Part shown: piece after piece, positions 28,461 through 37,351 of the stretch
Layout of the letters: every line of letters starts with the position of its first letter
How positions within the stretch are numbered: the first letter of the stretch is position 1
DNA from: Pseudomonas sp. CCI4.2
GTDB taxonomy: Bacteria > Pseudomonadota > Gammaproteobacteria > Pseudomonadales > Pseudomonadaceae
Assembly: GCF_034350045.1 (NCBI RefSeq)
Contig: NZ_CP133781.1
Coordinates: forward strand, 3,396,501 to 3,460,500
Direction: 5' to 3'
DNA length: 64,000 nt
The notes under the pieces: generated by a model
The model's database searches: none
The model's input: the letters and a program-made list of their open reading frames with translations, nothing else
What the model was told of the DNA's origin: nothing
Translations under genes and position numbers: made by a program

Positions 28461-28952
28461 TCACCTGAAAAGCTTCAACGCCAACCGCCGTTCATAGCCA
28501 ATCCGCCCCCGATACGCCTCACCGGTGTCTACCCAGCCGTGGCTCAAATACAAACCTATTGCCGTCGTATTATCTTCATCCACCGACAACATCAGTTGTT
28601 TGATATCAGGCCAAACCCGCCGCGTCGTTTTCGCAAGGGCCTGCAAACACGCCTTGCCCAACCCTTGGCCTTGCCTGCGCCGATCAATCTGCAGCGAATG
28701 CAACGTCGCCGCATCGGCCTGCGCCCAGGCTGGTAAATATATCCCGCGCTTAAGCAGCAAAAACCCCACCGGCAGCCCCTCTGTGAGCAACGCAAACCCA
28801 CGAATGTCCGACGTGGCGTTGACCAGCAGCGAATTCAGCGCCCCGTAGATGTCGCCGGAAAACGACTTCTGCGCGTCCAGCACCTTGATCCGCAGTAGCT
28901 GCTTTCGCTGAATGTCGGTCAGGTCCTCATAGCAGACCAGCTCAATTGGCAT
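28461..28952 (-). CDS. GNAT family N-acetyltransferase
   Basis: The 163 residues run from the ATG at 28952 (MPIELVCYEDLTDIQ); the frame is open further upstream, but homology-like sequence begins here. Acetyl-CoA-binding motif A is visible as LQIDRRRQGQGLGKACLQAL, followed by motif B around MLSVDEDNTTAIGLYLSHGW. The N-terminal half has the usual GNAT strand order. Acceptor substrate unknown. It points toward the composite REP element and stands alone. Confidence 0.85.
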   Translation of the reverse strand: MPIELVCYEDLTDIQRKQLLRIKVLDAQKSFSGDIYGALNSLLVNATSDIRGFALLTEGLPVGFLLLKRGIYLPAWAQADAATLHSLQIDRRRQGQGLGKACLQALAKTTRRVWPDIKQLMLSVDEDNTTAIGLYLSHGWVDTGEAYRGRIGYERRLALKLFR

Positions 28953-29099
28953 CGATCGAATCCTTAAAAGCGTACCGCGTTTACACAAAGGGGGCAGTTT
29001 AACGGGATTCGTCACAAGCAGGCCGACGGCAAGGCATCCCCGTCCAACCCCGTTGTACAAGTGCTTGAGCCCCTTCATATTTTTAATCACAACCAACGG

Positions 29100-29127
29100 T
29101 TGTAACTTATCGCCAGACCGGTACAAT
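29100..29127 (+). promoter_or_regulatory. Sigma-70 type promoter upstream of the 4.5S RNA
   Basis: TTGTAA (29100-29105) and TACAAT (29122-29127) are spaced by 16 bases. Transcription would begin near 29134, shortly before the SRP RNA, and no coding frame intervenes. Confidence 0.55.
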
Positions 29128-29159
29128 GGCGCCGTTCACCGTCAGGTGAGCGTCGTTAT

Positions 29160-29273
29160 GGTGACCCTGCCGGTCCCCCCGCAACGATTACCCGTGAACC
29201 TGGTCAGATCCGGAAGGAAGCAGCCACAGCGGGAACATTGTGTGCCGGGGTGTGGCTGGTGGGGTTGCCTCCA
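29160..29273 (+). ncRNA. ffs: 4.5S signal recognition particle RNA
   Basis: The conserved SRP core is present: GGTCAGATCCGGAAGGAAGC with the GGAA tetraloop and CAGCC after it, then GTGTGCCGGGGTGTGGCTGG. The ends pair as a long hairpin (GTGACCCTGCCGG with CTGGTGGGGTTGCC). Flanking CGTTATGG / CCATAACG extends the stem, perhaps for processing. Together with Ffh it targets membrane proteins to SecYEG. Ends are given to within a few bases, following the roughly 114-nt E. coli RNA. Confidence 0.95.
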
Positions 29274-29450
29274 TAACGCAACTCATTGGTCCTCAATGGG
29301 TTTTTAAAAAAATCTGTAATTCCTCGTCGAACGCCTTCAGACGTCTTTCGTATGCACTGTGGTTTTTCCGAGTGAATTCGGTCGCGCATCTAGATGTCGT
29401 CGTTCTCGCAAGCGTGTATCAGCCGAAGACTGCGATCAGTCCGAAGGACC

Positions 29451-29473
29451 TTCGCCAACACCTTGGCTCCCAC
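29451..29473. repeat. Degenerate REP half-site
   Basis: TTCGCCAACACCTTGGCTCC resembles one arm of the 'GCCAACACGTTGGCTCC' REP family with a mismatch; no partner is seen. Confidence 0.5.
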
Positions 29474-29487
29474 GGATAGCCGCGCCC

Positions 29488-30027
29488 TTATTGATAATCC
29501 CCCTGACTCTTCCAATGCGTCGAATCCGATGGACCACTGGCGTCCAGTTCAGCAAGGCCACGGGCACCGGCTTGTATTTGCTCGCGGCGGGATTTGGCAC
29601 TTAAGTCGCCAAACGTCTGAAGTGCCGAGCTGAGCAAGGTTTCGTGTTCTTCGCCGCGTAGCAGGTGTGAGGCGATATACCATTGCTGATACAACTGCTC
29701 TTCCAACGATAACGGTCCTAATTCACTGGCGTTCATCACGGCCCAAAACGCCAGCGATTCGCTGTCCTTCGGGTCCAGTTCGAACATCGCCTCCAAATCC
29801 ATACCCGCCTGTTTGAACAGGTTTTGCGCCTTGTGCGTCATCCGGTAAAACTCTGTGGGAGCCAGGCCATTGTCATGCTCAGGCGAGGCGTTGTGCAAAA
29901 TCGTTGTTGCTGCCCCCACCAGTGTATGGATCGCTACCGGGTCGGCGCTGGCAAATAGCAAGCGAATGGCAAGGTTCAACTGCCGATGCGCGGCGTCAAG
30001 TCTGGATACGCGGAGGGGATCGATCAT
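29488..30027 (-). CDS. Conserved hypothetical protein of 179 residues
   Basis: The ATG at 30027 (MIDPLRVSRLDAAHRQLN) comes four bases after the stop of the DnaJ-like reading frame. A longer in-frame version would overlap that frame. The protein is helical and soluble, with an AAHRQLNLAIRLLFASADPVAIHTLVGA N-terminal pattern that I recall from small conserved proteins of unknown function in proteobacteria. No catalytic motif is recognised, and there is no signal peptide or membrane segment. Function unknown. Confidence 0.7.
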   Translation of the reverse strand: MIDPLRVSRLDAAHRQLNLAIRLLFASADPVAIHTLVGAATTILHNASPEHDNGLAPTEFYRMTHKAQNLFKQAGMDLEAMFELDPKDSESLAFWAVMNASELGPLSLEEQLYQQWYIASHLLRGEEHETLLSSALQTFGDLSAKSRREQIQAGARGLAELDASGPSDSTHWKSQGDYQ

Positions 30028-30031
30028 GGCG

Positions 30032-30781
30032 TTAGCGACTACTCGTGGTGATGGGGCGGGTGTCGGCGTTTGTTCCAATCAGTTTAGGCCAGACGCGCAG
30101 ATAAGGGGGGCTACCGAAAAAACCATCTGACATGTCGTCGTCCAGCCAATCGCTAAATTCTTCTATTTCCCGTTGCTCTCTAAGCCATGGCTTCAAAATT
30201 TTGGTATCTGAGAGTGTGAGGAGTTGGTTTTTCTTTAGGAGGAGGTCAGTGCGCATTGCCCGAATGGTTTTTTCGCATGTACGTAACGCGTTTTTCGGTT
30301 GTATAGGCGCGAACGGCTCCAGCAGAAATTGCATTCGAAATGACATTTTTAAGTCTTCGGTTTTACGTTCGCGTTCGGCGGTGTCAGTTTCGCGATCTGG
30401 GTGCAGAGCGCTGACCAGCTTGCGATAGATGTCGCGTATGGATTGACTGCCTTTTTCTTGTTCTTCTTGACGAACGGTTTTTGCAGGTTTCTGCCTACCG
30501 TCGTGTTTCGATTCTTGAGCGACCTCGTCTAGCTTCTCTTGGAGTCGTTGAGCCACCTCCTCGATGGAGTCCAGATCGAGATCATCGCCAAGATCGACAC
30601 CGAACGTTTCTTCTATCGACGCTCTTAACAGGTCATTTTCCTGATGTCGGACAGTCTCAAAATCGTCGCCGGCGTGTTTGGTATAGACGCGCATCAGCGC
30701 TTCGTCCTGCTCTTCTTCCATCAACGTACCAGCGAGCTCGCAAATGATTTGCTGCAGCGTATAGCGGTCTTTGTTGCGACG
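30032..30781 (-). pseudogene. Truncated, internally deleted DnaJ-like (J-domain) protein gene
   Basis: An open frame from a TAG at 30782 to the stop at 30032 reads a J-domain-like segment, IRDIYRKLVSALHPDRETD with the HPD motif, then a helical C-terminus (KILKPWLREQREIEEF). The coding similarity begins upstream of any good start (RYTLQQIICELAGTL) with no ATG and ribosome site before it. The helix that should follow HPD (QxxNxAY-like) is missing, as if about 60-70 codons had been deleted in frame. As I recall them, full-length relatives are roughly 400 residues. A residual 230-residue product from 30724 or 30721 is possible but unlikely to act as a co-chaperone. Confidence 0.6.
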
Positions 30782-30865
30782 CTAATCTCAAGAAGTTTAA
30801 TAGTCATGCCACCACCAGAAACCATAAAAACGCTATTTTAAAAAGAAATGGTCAGTTCAGTTTGT

Positions 30866-31771
30866 TTACTTATTGCGATTGAAAAACTTGCGAACGAACG
30901 TCACTGCAACCATCAGCCCCACCAACAAGAACTTTTTCGCCGCCAGCAGCATTATCCCCAGTTTGGCGAACAGCCCAGCCTTAGCGGCTAACCCACCGGC
31001 AACCAGTGCCGCCAAGCCGTATTTGGCCAGTTTGTCTGTGCCTGGTTCGTAGTCGGCGTAGCGGTTGCCGTCGGTGAAGTTGGTGAACGCCAGGACGTGA
31101 GGCATCTCCCGTTGAATGGTTGCAAGATCGCTCATCGAAGCGACGGCATTAAGTTCCAGCACGCCTTGGCGACCGAGCACGCGGATGCTGTAGTTGAGGG
31201 TGTTTTCATCGGCGTTGTCGGCCTTCAGTTCCCGGGCCCAATACATCTTGTGGCTTTGATCGTCGTAGCGCGGCGGCTCGGCCCAGCCGACTAATTGCAG
31301 GCCGGGATAGCCTTGTTTGCGCCGCTCGTTGTTGTTCTCTACATCGTCTTCCTGCATTTGCTTGAGCATTTCGGTGTAGTCGATCTGGGCGGCGTCTTCA
31401 TCGGAGACGTGCCCGTCGTCTTTGTAGCTGACCAACACTCCCCAGCCCCCGCGGGACATCGGGTTGGTGGCGTGTGGCACGATCATGCCCAACGTCTTAT
31501 GGCCGGGCGGATTGCCCCAGCCGTCAACTATCAGGCGTTCGGTGTCTTGCGGCGTGAGGTAATAGAAATCGTCGTTCAGGCTGAGGGTGGCAACGCCGCC
31601 TGGCAGATTAATAGTGCCGTGCTGCGGCTTGAGCGTCGCGAAGAACTGCGCCGGCGTTTGCTGAACCTTTGCGGGGTCATGAGGCGTGGGGGTCGCAGCA
31701 TCGGCAAGGGCGGTGGTGGCACACAGCACGATAGCTGCCAATAAGCAGCGCAGGCATTTCATCGCAAGCAT
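30866..31771 (-). CDS. DUF2167 domain-containing membrane protein
   Basis: The protein has 301 residues with an N-terminal signal sequence (MKCLRCLLAAIVLCATTALA). A soluble domain of DUF2167 type follows (GTINLPGGVATLSLNDDFYY, DTERLIVDGWGNPPG, GWGVLVSYKDDGHVSD). At the C-terminus are hydrophobic stretches (YGLAALVAGGLAAKAGLFAK, MLLAAKKFLLVGLMVAVTFV) and a basic tail, so it is probably anchored in the inner membrane. Start could be 31771 or 31762. Function is unknown. A strong terminator on its upstream side isolates it from the phosphatase gene. Confidence 0.88.
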   Translation of the reverse strand: MLAMKCLRCLLAAIVLCATTALADAATPTPHDPAKVQQTPAQFFATLKPQHGTINLPGGVATLSLNDDFYYLTPQDTERLIVDGWGNPPGHKTLGMIVPHATNPMSRGGWGVLVSYKDDGHVSDEDAAQIDYTEMLKQMQEDDVENNNERRKQGYPGLQLVGWAEPPRYDDQSHKMYWARELKADNADENTLNYSIRVLGRQGVLELNAVASMSDLATIQREMPHVLAFTNFTDGNRYADYEPGTDKLAKYGLAALVAGGLAAKAGLFAKLGIMLLAAKKFLLVGLMVAVTFVRKFFNRNK

Positions 31772-31822
31772 TTAAGGGTAGCCCCGTACATTCTGAACCG
31801 ATTTGGCCGGGGCAGCTTAGCG

Positions 31823-31851
31823 AAAAAACCGCCACGTTGGTGGCGGTTTTT
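31823..31851 (-). terminator. Rho-independent terminator of the acid phosphatase gene
   Basis: AAAAAACCGCCAC-GTT-GGTGGCGGTTTTT is a perfect hairpin with A and T tracts, 18 bases beyond the phosphatase stop. It could work in both directions. Confidence 0.92.
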
Positions 31852-31868
31852 GTGAGCGTTACGATGAC

Positions 31869-33569
31869 TCAGCCAAAGAACTGCAGCGCGTTAGTCAAGT
31901 CGCCCATGGGCTCCTGGCCTCGGGTTGCCATCGCTTCGTCTCGCATCTTTAACCCGTCCAGTTTTTCAAGACCGTGCACTCGGGTGATCAAGCGCAAAAT
32001 CGAAGCGGTGTCATACGTGGTGTGGTCAACCGTTTCCCGGCGGGCGAACGGCGAGACCACCAGCGCCGGAACCCGAGTGCCTGGTCCCCAGCGATCACCC
32101 TTGGGTGGCGCAACGTGGTCCCACCAGCCGCCGTTCTCGTCGACGGTGATGACAATCACCATGTTTTCCCACTGCGGACTGTTACGCAGCACTTTAATGA
32201 CGCGGGTGATGTGGCGATCACCCGCAGCAACGTCGGTGTAACCGGCATGCATGTTCAGGTTGCCCTGAGGTTTATAAAACGTGACGGCGGGCAGCTTGCC
32301 GGCCTGGGCATCAGCGAGGAATTTATTGGTGCTGGACTCATCGCCGAGGCCCCCGTCACGTAGGCGCTTGTTGCGTTCGTCCGGGTTTTCCGGGCCTTGT
32401 TTCTTGAAGTAATTAAACGGCTGATGGTGATACTGGAAACTCGGGATTTTCGGAATGCCCGCCGAGTCTTTGAACTGGTCAATGGTGCTCTGCCACGCGC
32501 CGGCATACCACGCCCAATCGACGTTTTTCTTCGACAGCTTGTCGCCGATGTGGTCGTGGGTTTGCGGCACCAGCACGTTGGCCACGTCGGCTTTGGCATA
32601 TTCCGGGCGGTCCGGGTCGCGAATCCAGGTCGGCCAATACGGCGGCGCCATGGTGTTGACGGCATAGCCATCGGGTGTCAGCAAACTGGGACCAAATTGT
32701 GGCGGACCGGTCATGGCGCTGGCGGGTGATTTCTCCAGTGGTTTGAGTCGTGTGTCCTGGGGGTTATCACTTTGTAGCGTGGCGATCTGCTGTTTGGCCG
32801 GGGAGTTGGCAACGTTTGGGTAGAACGGCACGGCAGCGGAAATCAGGTATTGATGGTTCAGGAACGAGCCACCGAAAGCGCCTTGAAAGAAGTTGTCACA
32901 CAGGACGAATTCAGACGCCACGTCCCACAGCCGTAACGAATATTCGGTCTGCCCGTAGTGGCCCATGGTCAGGCCACCGGAATCGGCCCACGCGACGAAG
33001 CGATCGTTTTTGCCGTCGTTGATCTGCATCTGGTTTTGGTAAAACACATGCCACAGGTCCCGTGTCACCAGGCTCAGTGGCAAGTCTTCGCCATTGGGGC
33101 CTTGGAGCGCATAGGGTTGGTTGAGCAGGTGGTCTTGAAATTGGGTGCCGACGGGGTAGGTCACGCCGTCCACGGTTTGCGGCCCGAGTTGCAATACGCC
33201 GCCCCACACCGGAGGCAACTCTTCCAGCAGTTTGCCGTCTCGGTCACGCTGTTGATACTCGCTGGGGTCGAGGTCCGCCATCGGCTTTTCGACGCCAGGG
33301 AAATTGCCGAACAAGTTATTGAAGCTGCGGTTTTCGGCGTAGATCACGACCACCGTTTTTACGTTGTCGCTGAGTGCCTGGTCTAGCGCGGCGCCGGTTA
33401 ACGGGGGGGCATCCAGCGCGAGGGGTTTCTCGTCGGCGCAGACGTAGGCGCTGAGGGTTGCGCCCACACCAAGCGCCGCGACGCCACCGAGAAAACGCCG
33501 TCTGCTGGCGTCAGGGGGATTGTCGCCAGCAAGTGGTTGCGAGGTTTCTTCTTCTTTTTTGTCGCTCAT
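31869..33569 (-). CDS. Tat-exported acid phosphatase / phospholipase C-type phosphoesterase
   Basis: The protein has 566 residues. The N-terminus is hydrophilic, followed by the twin-arginine motif SRRRFLGG at 22-29 and a hydrophobic stretch, so export of a folded enzyme is expected. The alkaline-phosphatase-like phosphoesterase domain has the nucleophile region YAENRSFNNLFG near residue 75-86, and the C-terminal VITVDENGGWWDHVAPP metal-binding block. This pattern belongs to AcpA-like acid phosphatases and bacterial phospholipases C. Which phosphoester is cut cannot be told from sequence. Confidence 0.9.
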   Translation of the reverse strand: MSDKKEEETSQPLAGDNPPDASRRRFLGGVAALGVGATLSAYVCADEKPLALDAPPLTGAALDQALSDNVKTVVVIYAENRSFNNLFGNFPGVEKPMADLDPSEYQQRDRDGKLLEELPPVWGGVLQLGPQTVDGVTYPVGTQFQDHLLNQPYALQGPNGEDLPLSLVTRDLWHVFYQNQMQINDGKNDRFVAWADSGGLTMGHYGQTEYSLRLWDVASEFVLCDNFFQGAFGGSFLNHQYLISAAVPFYPNVANSPAKQQIATLQSDNPQDTRLKPLEKSPASAMTGPPQFGPSLLTPDGYAVNTMAPPYWPTWIRDPDRPEYAKADVANVLVPQTHDHIGDKLSKKNVDWAWYAGAWQSTIDQFKDSAGIPKIPSFQYHHQPFNYFKKQGPENPDERNKRLRDGGLGDESSTNKFLADAQAGKLPAVTFYKPQGNLNMHAGYTDVAAGDRHITRVIKVLRNSPQWENMVIVITVDENGGWWDHVAPPKGDRWGPGTRVPALVVSPFARRETVDHTTYDTASILRLITRVHGLEKLDGLKMRDEAMATRGQEPMGDLTNALQFFG

Positions 33570-33689
33570 GACAGGTTCCCTGCGTACTTGGCTGAGATCG
33601 TTAATGCTGATTTCGAAGGAGCGTAGCGAGGCAGTGTGACGGTAATACTACAGCGCGCAGTGAAGATTTATAAACGCTCAAGCAAGGCT

Positions 33690-34475
33690 TCAAGGTGACG
33701 GTAACGGCTCCGGCTGTCCAATGACCACAGGCGCTGGAGGGCCGTAACGTTCCAAAATTTGCTCAATCTCGCCGGACATTTTCATTCGCAGCAAAGTTCG
33801 CAGAATCCGTTGCACGGGCACATTAGGGTCGTTGCGCACGACGCAGCCTACCGCTTGTTCCTCAATCATGGAAACCCCGCGCAGCTGTTTGTCGGGCGGC
33901 AGATTGCGATTGAACCAGTCCATCGACCATTGATTGGCCACCGCATAGCGATAGCGTCCGGCGAACAGTTTTTGCAGCACTTGATCCTGGCTGCGAGCGT
34001 CTTCGCGGACCAATTGATGGCTATCAAACAACGTTTGCAGGCTCGGGTAGACGTATCCGAGCACTGTGCCGATGTTTTGATGGGTGAGTTGTTTGAGATC
34101 AACCGGCGTCGGGTTGTCTGCGGTGCTCACCAGCAGGTCGCGCTGAGTTATCAGCGGTAAGCTCCAAATGTAGTCGCCGGACATGTTCGGCACCCAGGAC
34201 TGCGCCGCGTAGCAACGAATATCGACGTCGCCGTGCTCCAACGCACTTTGCACGCGCAGGCGGGCCAACACGTGATATTCGGTGGGCAGGCCCATGTGGT
34301 GGCCAAGGCTCTCCATGATGTCGAACAGAAAACCGCCATGGGGTTTTTCGTCGTCAATCAGCACAAGGGGCATTGACCAGCCATCGGCAATCGAGAAACG
34401 TAGTGGGGGGTCCGCCGCGAAGCTTGAGCAGGACACTAGCAACAAGACACTCAACAACAGCCGGATTCGGTTCAT
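33690..34475 (-). CDS. Periplasmic substrate-binding protein, family 3
   Basis: The 261 residues run from the ATG at 34475 (MNRIRLLLSVLLLVSCSSFA), with a signal peptide of about 21 residues. The SBP family 3 fold is seen in GFLFDIMESLGHHMGLPTEY and in the domain-crossing QNIGTVLGYVYPSLQ. No transporter genes adjoin it, so it may be an orphan binding protein or sensor-like. Ligand unknown; polar amino acids are typical for the family. It is divergent from dnaX. Confidence 0.85.
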   Translation of the reverse strand: MNRIRLLLSVLLLVSCSSFAADPPLRFSIADGWSMPLVLIDDEKPHGGFLFDIMESLGHHMGLPTEYHVLARLRVQSALEHGDVDIRCYAAQSWVPNMSGDYIWSLPLITQRDLLVSTADNPTPVDLKQLTHQNIGTVLGYVYPSLQTLFDSHQLVREDARSQDQVLQKLFAGRYRYAVANQWSMDWFNRNLPPDKQLRGVSMIEEQAVGCVVRNDPNVPVQRILRTLLRMKMSGEIEQILERYGPPAPVVIGQPEPLPSP

Positions 34476-34629
34476 CGGCGTGAGCATTACGGTGCTATTC
34501 AAGTCAGATCCAACTCCTGGAAGCATTCAATTGATGAGCGTAGCTATATTAGCGCCGGACACCGGATGCAATTTTGCCCCTGCTCCGCTAGCATTAGCGG
34601 TCTTCCGCTTTCAGTCGCGACGGTTATCG

Positions 34630-36741
34630 ATGAGTTATCAGGTTCTTGCACGTAAATGGCGTCCGCGCTCGTTCCGCGAAATGGTCGGCCAGACCCATGT
34701 GCTCAAGGCCCTGATCAACGCGTTGGACAGCCAACGGTTGCATCATGCCTACTTATTTACCGGCACGCGCGGTGTGGGTAAAACCACCATCGCACGAATT
34801 ATCGCGAAATGCCTGAATTGTGAAACAGGTATTACGTCGACGCCGTGTGGTACCTGTTCAGTTTGCTGTGAAATTGATGAAGGGCGGTTCGTCGATTTGA
34901 TCGAAATTGACGCTGCAAGCCGGACCAAGGTCGAGGACACCCGCGAGCTGCTGGAAAGCGTCCAATACGCGCCGAGCCGCGGACGCTTCAAGGTCTACCT
35001 GATCGACGAAGTACACATGCTGTCCACCAGTTCGTTCAACGCCCTGTTGAAGACCTTGGAAGAGCCGCCGCCTTACGTCAAATTCATCCTGGCAACCACT
35101 GACCCGCAGAAGCTACCGGCAACCATCCTGTCGCGCTGTTTGCAGTTCGCCCTGAAAAACATGACGCCGGAGCGTGTGGTCGAGCATTTGGCCCATGTAC
35201 TGGGTGTCGAGAATATCCCGTTTGAAACCGACGCGCTCTGGCTGCTAGGCCGCGCAGCCGATGGTTCGATGCGCGATGCCATGAGCCTGACCGATCAAGC
35301 GATAGCGTTCGGCGAAGGCAAGGTCATGGCGGAGGATGTTCGGGCGATGCTCGGCACGCTGGACCACGGGCAAGTCTATGACCTGTTGCAGGCGTTACTC
35401 GACGGCGATGCGCGCGCAATGCTCGAGGCGGTGCGCCATTTGTCCGAGCAAGGGCCTGACTGGAACGGTGTGCTGTCGGAAATTCTCAACGTGCTGCACC
35501 GCATCGCGATTGCCCAGGCCTTGCCCGAAGGGATCGATAACGGTCATGGCGACCGTGACCAGGTATTGGCACTGGCGCAGGCCTTGCCCGCCGAAGACAT
35601 ACAGTTTTACTACCAGATGGGCCTGATTGGTCGTCGCGATTTGCCGCTGGCACCCGACCCGCGTGGTGGCTTCGAAATGGTGCTGTTGCGGATGCTAGCC
35701 TTCCGCCCAGCAGACAGCAGTGATGCACCGAGGCAGCCGCTAAAGACAGTAGGGATCAACCCGGCCACGGTTGATTCCACACAGCCAGTGGCCGGTGCGA
35801 CGCCTGTTGCACCGGTAACCGCCGAACCGGTTGCCGCTCCAGTGGTTGCGCCCGTGCCTGAGCCGGCCGTGGTGCCTTTAACCGTTGCGCCCGCCGCTGT
35901 TGCTGTTCCTGAGGTTGACCTGCCGTGGAACGAGCGTAAGCCAGAGCCGCAGGCTGCTGTCGAGCCAGAACCAGAACCAGAATACGTTGCCGAAGCGGTA
36001 CCTGAGCCCATGCTCGATACCGTCGCTGAGCAACCCGATCTCACGCCAATGCCTGCTGAGGCACCGGCCAGTCCGGTCCCGGATGCGCCCGATGTGGTTG
36101 AGCCTGAGGCTGTGCCCGTCGCCGCCGTGACGCCGGCCATGCTTGAGCAGATTCCAGACGCTTCGTCGTCGGTCTCGGCACCGATGGAGCGTGACGACGA
36201 ACCGCCCGACGATGACTATTTCGACGGTGAGCTTGATATCGATCCGGCGTCTTATAGCTACTTGGATGAATTGGCCCACGACAGCGTGCCTGACGTGGCC
36301 GAACCAGAGCCGTTGCCTGCTTCGATGCCGGCAACGGGCTTGGCGCTGGATTGGTTGAACCTGTTTGCGAAGCTGCCGATTTCAGGCATGACCGGCAGTA
36401 TCGCCGCCAACTGTACATTGATGGCGGTAGACGGCGATCATTGGCTGCTGCACCTGGACCCGGCCCACAGCGCGTTATTCAACACGACCCAGCAACGTCG
36501 GCTCAACGACGCCCTGAATCAATACCACGGGCGCACGCTGACCCTCAGTATCGAGCTGATCAAGCCCGAACAGGAAACCCCGGCGCAGGCAGGTTCGCGC
36601 CGTCGTGCCGAACGCCAGAGCGAAGCAGAAGCGTCGATCCATTCCGATCCGTTCATCCAACAAATGTTGCAACAGTTTGGCGCGGTGATTCGAGAGGATA
36701 CGATTGAACCTGTAGACGCTCCGGTGGCTCAGACCCTTTAA
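34630..36741 (+). CDS. dnaX: DNA polymerase III subunit gamma/tau
   Basis: The 703 residues run from the ATG at 34630 (MSYQVLARKWRPRSF), the standard DnaX opening; a longer in-frame extension overlaps the neighbour. It is the AAA+ clamp-loader ATPase, with Walker A GTRGVGKTTIARI, a four-cysteine zinc module (CLNCETGITSTPCGTCSVCC), Walker B VYLIDEVHML and sensor 1 ATTDPQKLP. From about residue 375 comes a long Pro/Val/Glu/Ala linker, then the tau C-terminal domain. I saw no A6-A7 slippery run like the E. coli frameshift site. ybaB follows. Confidence 0.97.
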   Translation: MSYQVLARKWRPRSFREMVGQTHVLKALINALDSQRLHHAYLFTGTRGVGKTTIARIIAKCLNCETGITSTPCGTCSVCCEIDEGRFVDLIEIDAASRTKVEDTRELLESVQYAPSRGRFKVYLIDEVHMLSTSSFNALLKTLEEPPPYVKFILATTDPQKLPATILSRCLQFALKNMTPERVVEHLAHVLGVENIPFETDALWLLGRAADGSMRDAMSLTDQAIAFGEGKVMAEDVRAMLGTLDHGQVYDLLQALLDGDARAMLEAVRHLSEQGPDWNGVLSEILNVLHRIAIAQALPEGIDNGHGDRDQVLALAQALPAEDIQFYYQMGLIGRRDLPLAPDPRGGFEMVLLRMLAFRPADSSDAPRQPLKTVGINPATVDSTQPVAGATPVAPVTAEPVAAPVVAPVPEPAVVPLTVAPAAVAVPEVDLPWNERKPEPQAAVEPEPEPEYVAEAVPEPMLDTVAEQPDLTPMPAEAPASPVPDAPDVVEPEAVPVAAVTPAMLEQIPDASSSVSAPMERDDEPPDDDYFDGELDIDPASYSYLDELAHDSVPDVAEPEPLPASMPATGLALDWLNLFAKLPISGMTGSIAANCTLMAVDGDHWLLHLDPAHSALFNTTQQRRLNDALNQYHGRTLTLSIELIKPEQETPAQAGSRRRAERQSEAEASIHSDPFIQQMLQQFGAVIREDTIEPVDAPVAQTL

Positions 36742-36806
36742 CTAATGTGCGTGGCGCCCGCAAGGCGTTGCGCAGACCAACTCCACAACGTTCGAGGTGA
36801 ATTCTC

Positions 36807-37133
36807 ATGATGAAAGGTGGCATGGCCGGCCTGATGAAGCAGGCACAGCAGATGCAAGAAAAAATGGCCAAGGCGCAGGAAGAACTCGCCAACGCCGAAG
36901 TCACTGGCCAATCAGGCGCGGGCCTGGTCAGCGTCGTGATGACCGGTCGTCATGACGTCAAACGCATCAGCCTCGACGACAGCCTGATGCAAGAAGACAA
37001 AGAAGTCCTCGAAGACTTGATCGCCGCAGCCGTCAACGACGCCGTGCGCAAAGTCGAGCAAAACAGCCAGGAAAAAATGTCCGGCATGACCGCTGGCATG
37101 CAACTGCCTCCAGGCATGAAGCTGCCGTTCTAG
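36807..37133 (+). CDS. ybaB: YbaB/EbfC nucleoid-associated protein
   Basis: The 108-residue protein has the helical N-terminus [20 protein letters not shown] and the conserved core [13 protein letters not shown], ending with a PPGMKLPF tail. It binds DNA as a dimer. The order dnaX-ybaB-recR is standard, but here an oxidoreductase gene stands between ybaB and recR. A strong terminator and a REP pair follow at once. Confidence 0.96.
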   Translation: MMKGGMAGLMKQAQQMQEKMAKAQEELANAEVTGQSGAGLVSVVMTGRHDVKRISLDDSLMQEDKEVLEDLIAAAVNDAVRKVEQNSQEKMSGMTAGMQLPPGMKLPF

Positions 37134-37153
37134 GTTGCGTCGGCGGTCACGAG

Positions 37154-37180
37154 AAGCCAGGCCTAGTGCCTGGCTTTTTT
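37154..37180 (+). terminator. Rho-independent terminator after ybaB
   Basis: AGCCAGGC-CTAGT-GCCTGGCT followed by T residues, 20 bases after the ybaB stop. Confidence 0.93.
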
Positions 37181-37193
37181 GTTTATCCACCGT

Positions 37194-37273
37194 CTGTAGG
37201 AGCCAACTTGTTGGCGAGAGGTCCAACTGGGTCCGCCAGATAGACCGCCTTCGCCAACAAGTTGGCTCTACAG
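37194..37273. repeat. REP inverted pair after ybaB
   Basis: CTGTAGGAGCCAACTTGTTG faces CAACAAGTTGGCTCTACAG across about 40 bases. It follows the ybaB terminator directly. Confidence 0.88.
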
Positions 37274-37351
37274 ATCGTTCAAACCGAACCCCGAACCCGC
37301 CACACGGTCTGCTTTCTATGACCCCAATTTATTGCTGAAGGAACCGCTTCG

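Noticed and set aside
34630-36741. Programmed frameshift in dnaX
   Set aside because: No A6-A7 slippery heptamer with a following hairpin was seen; the longest A run noticed is five.
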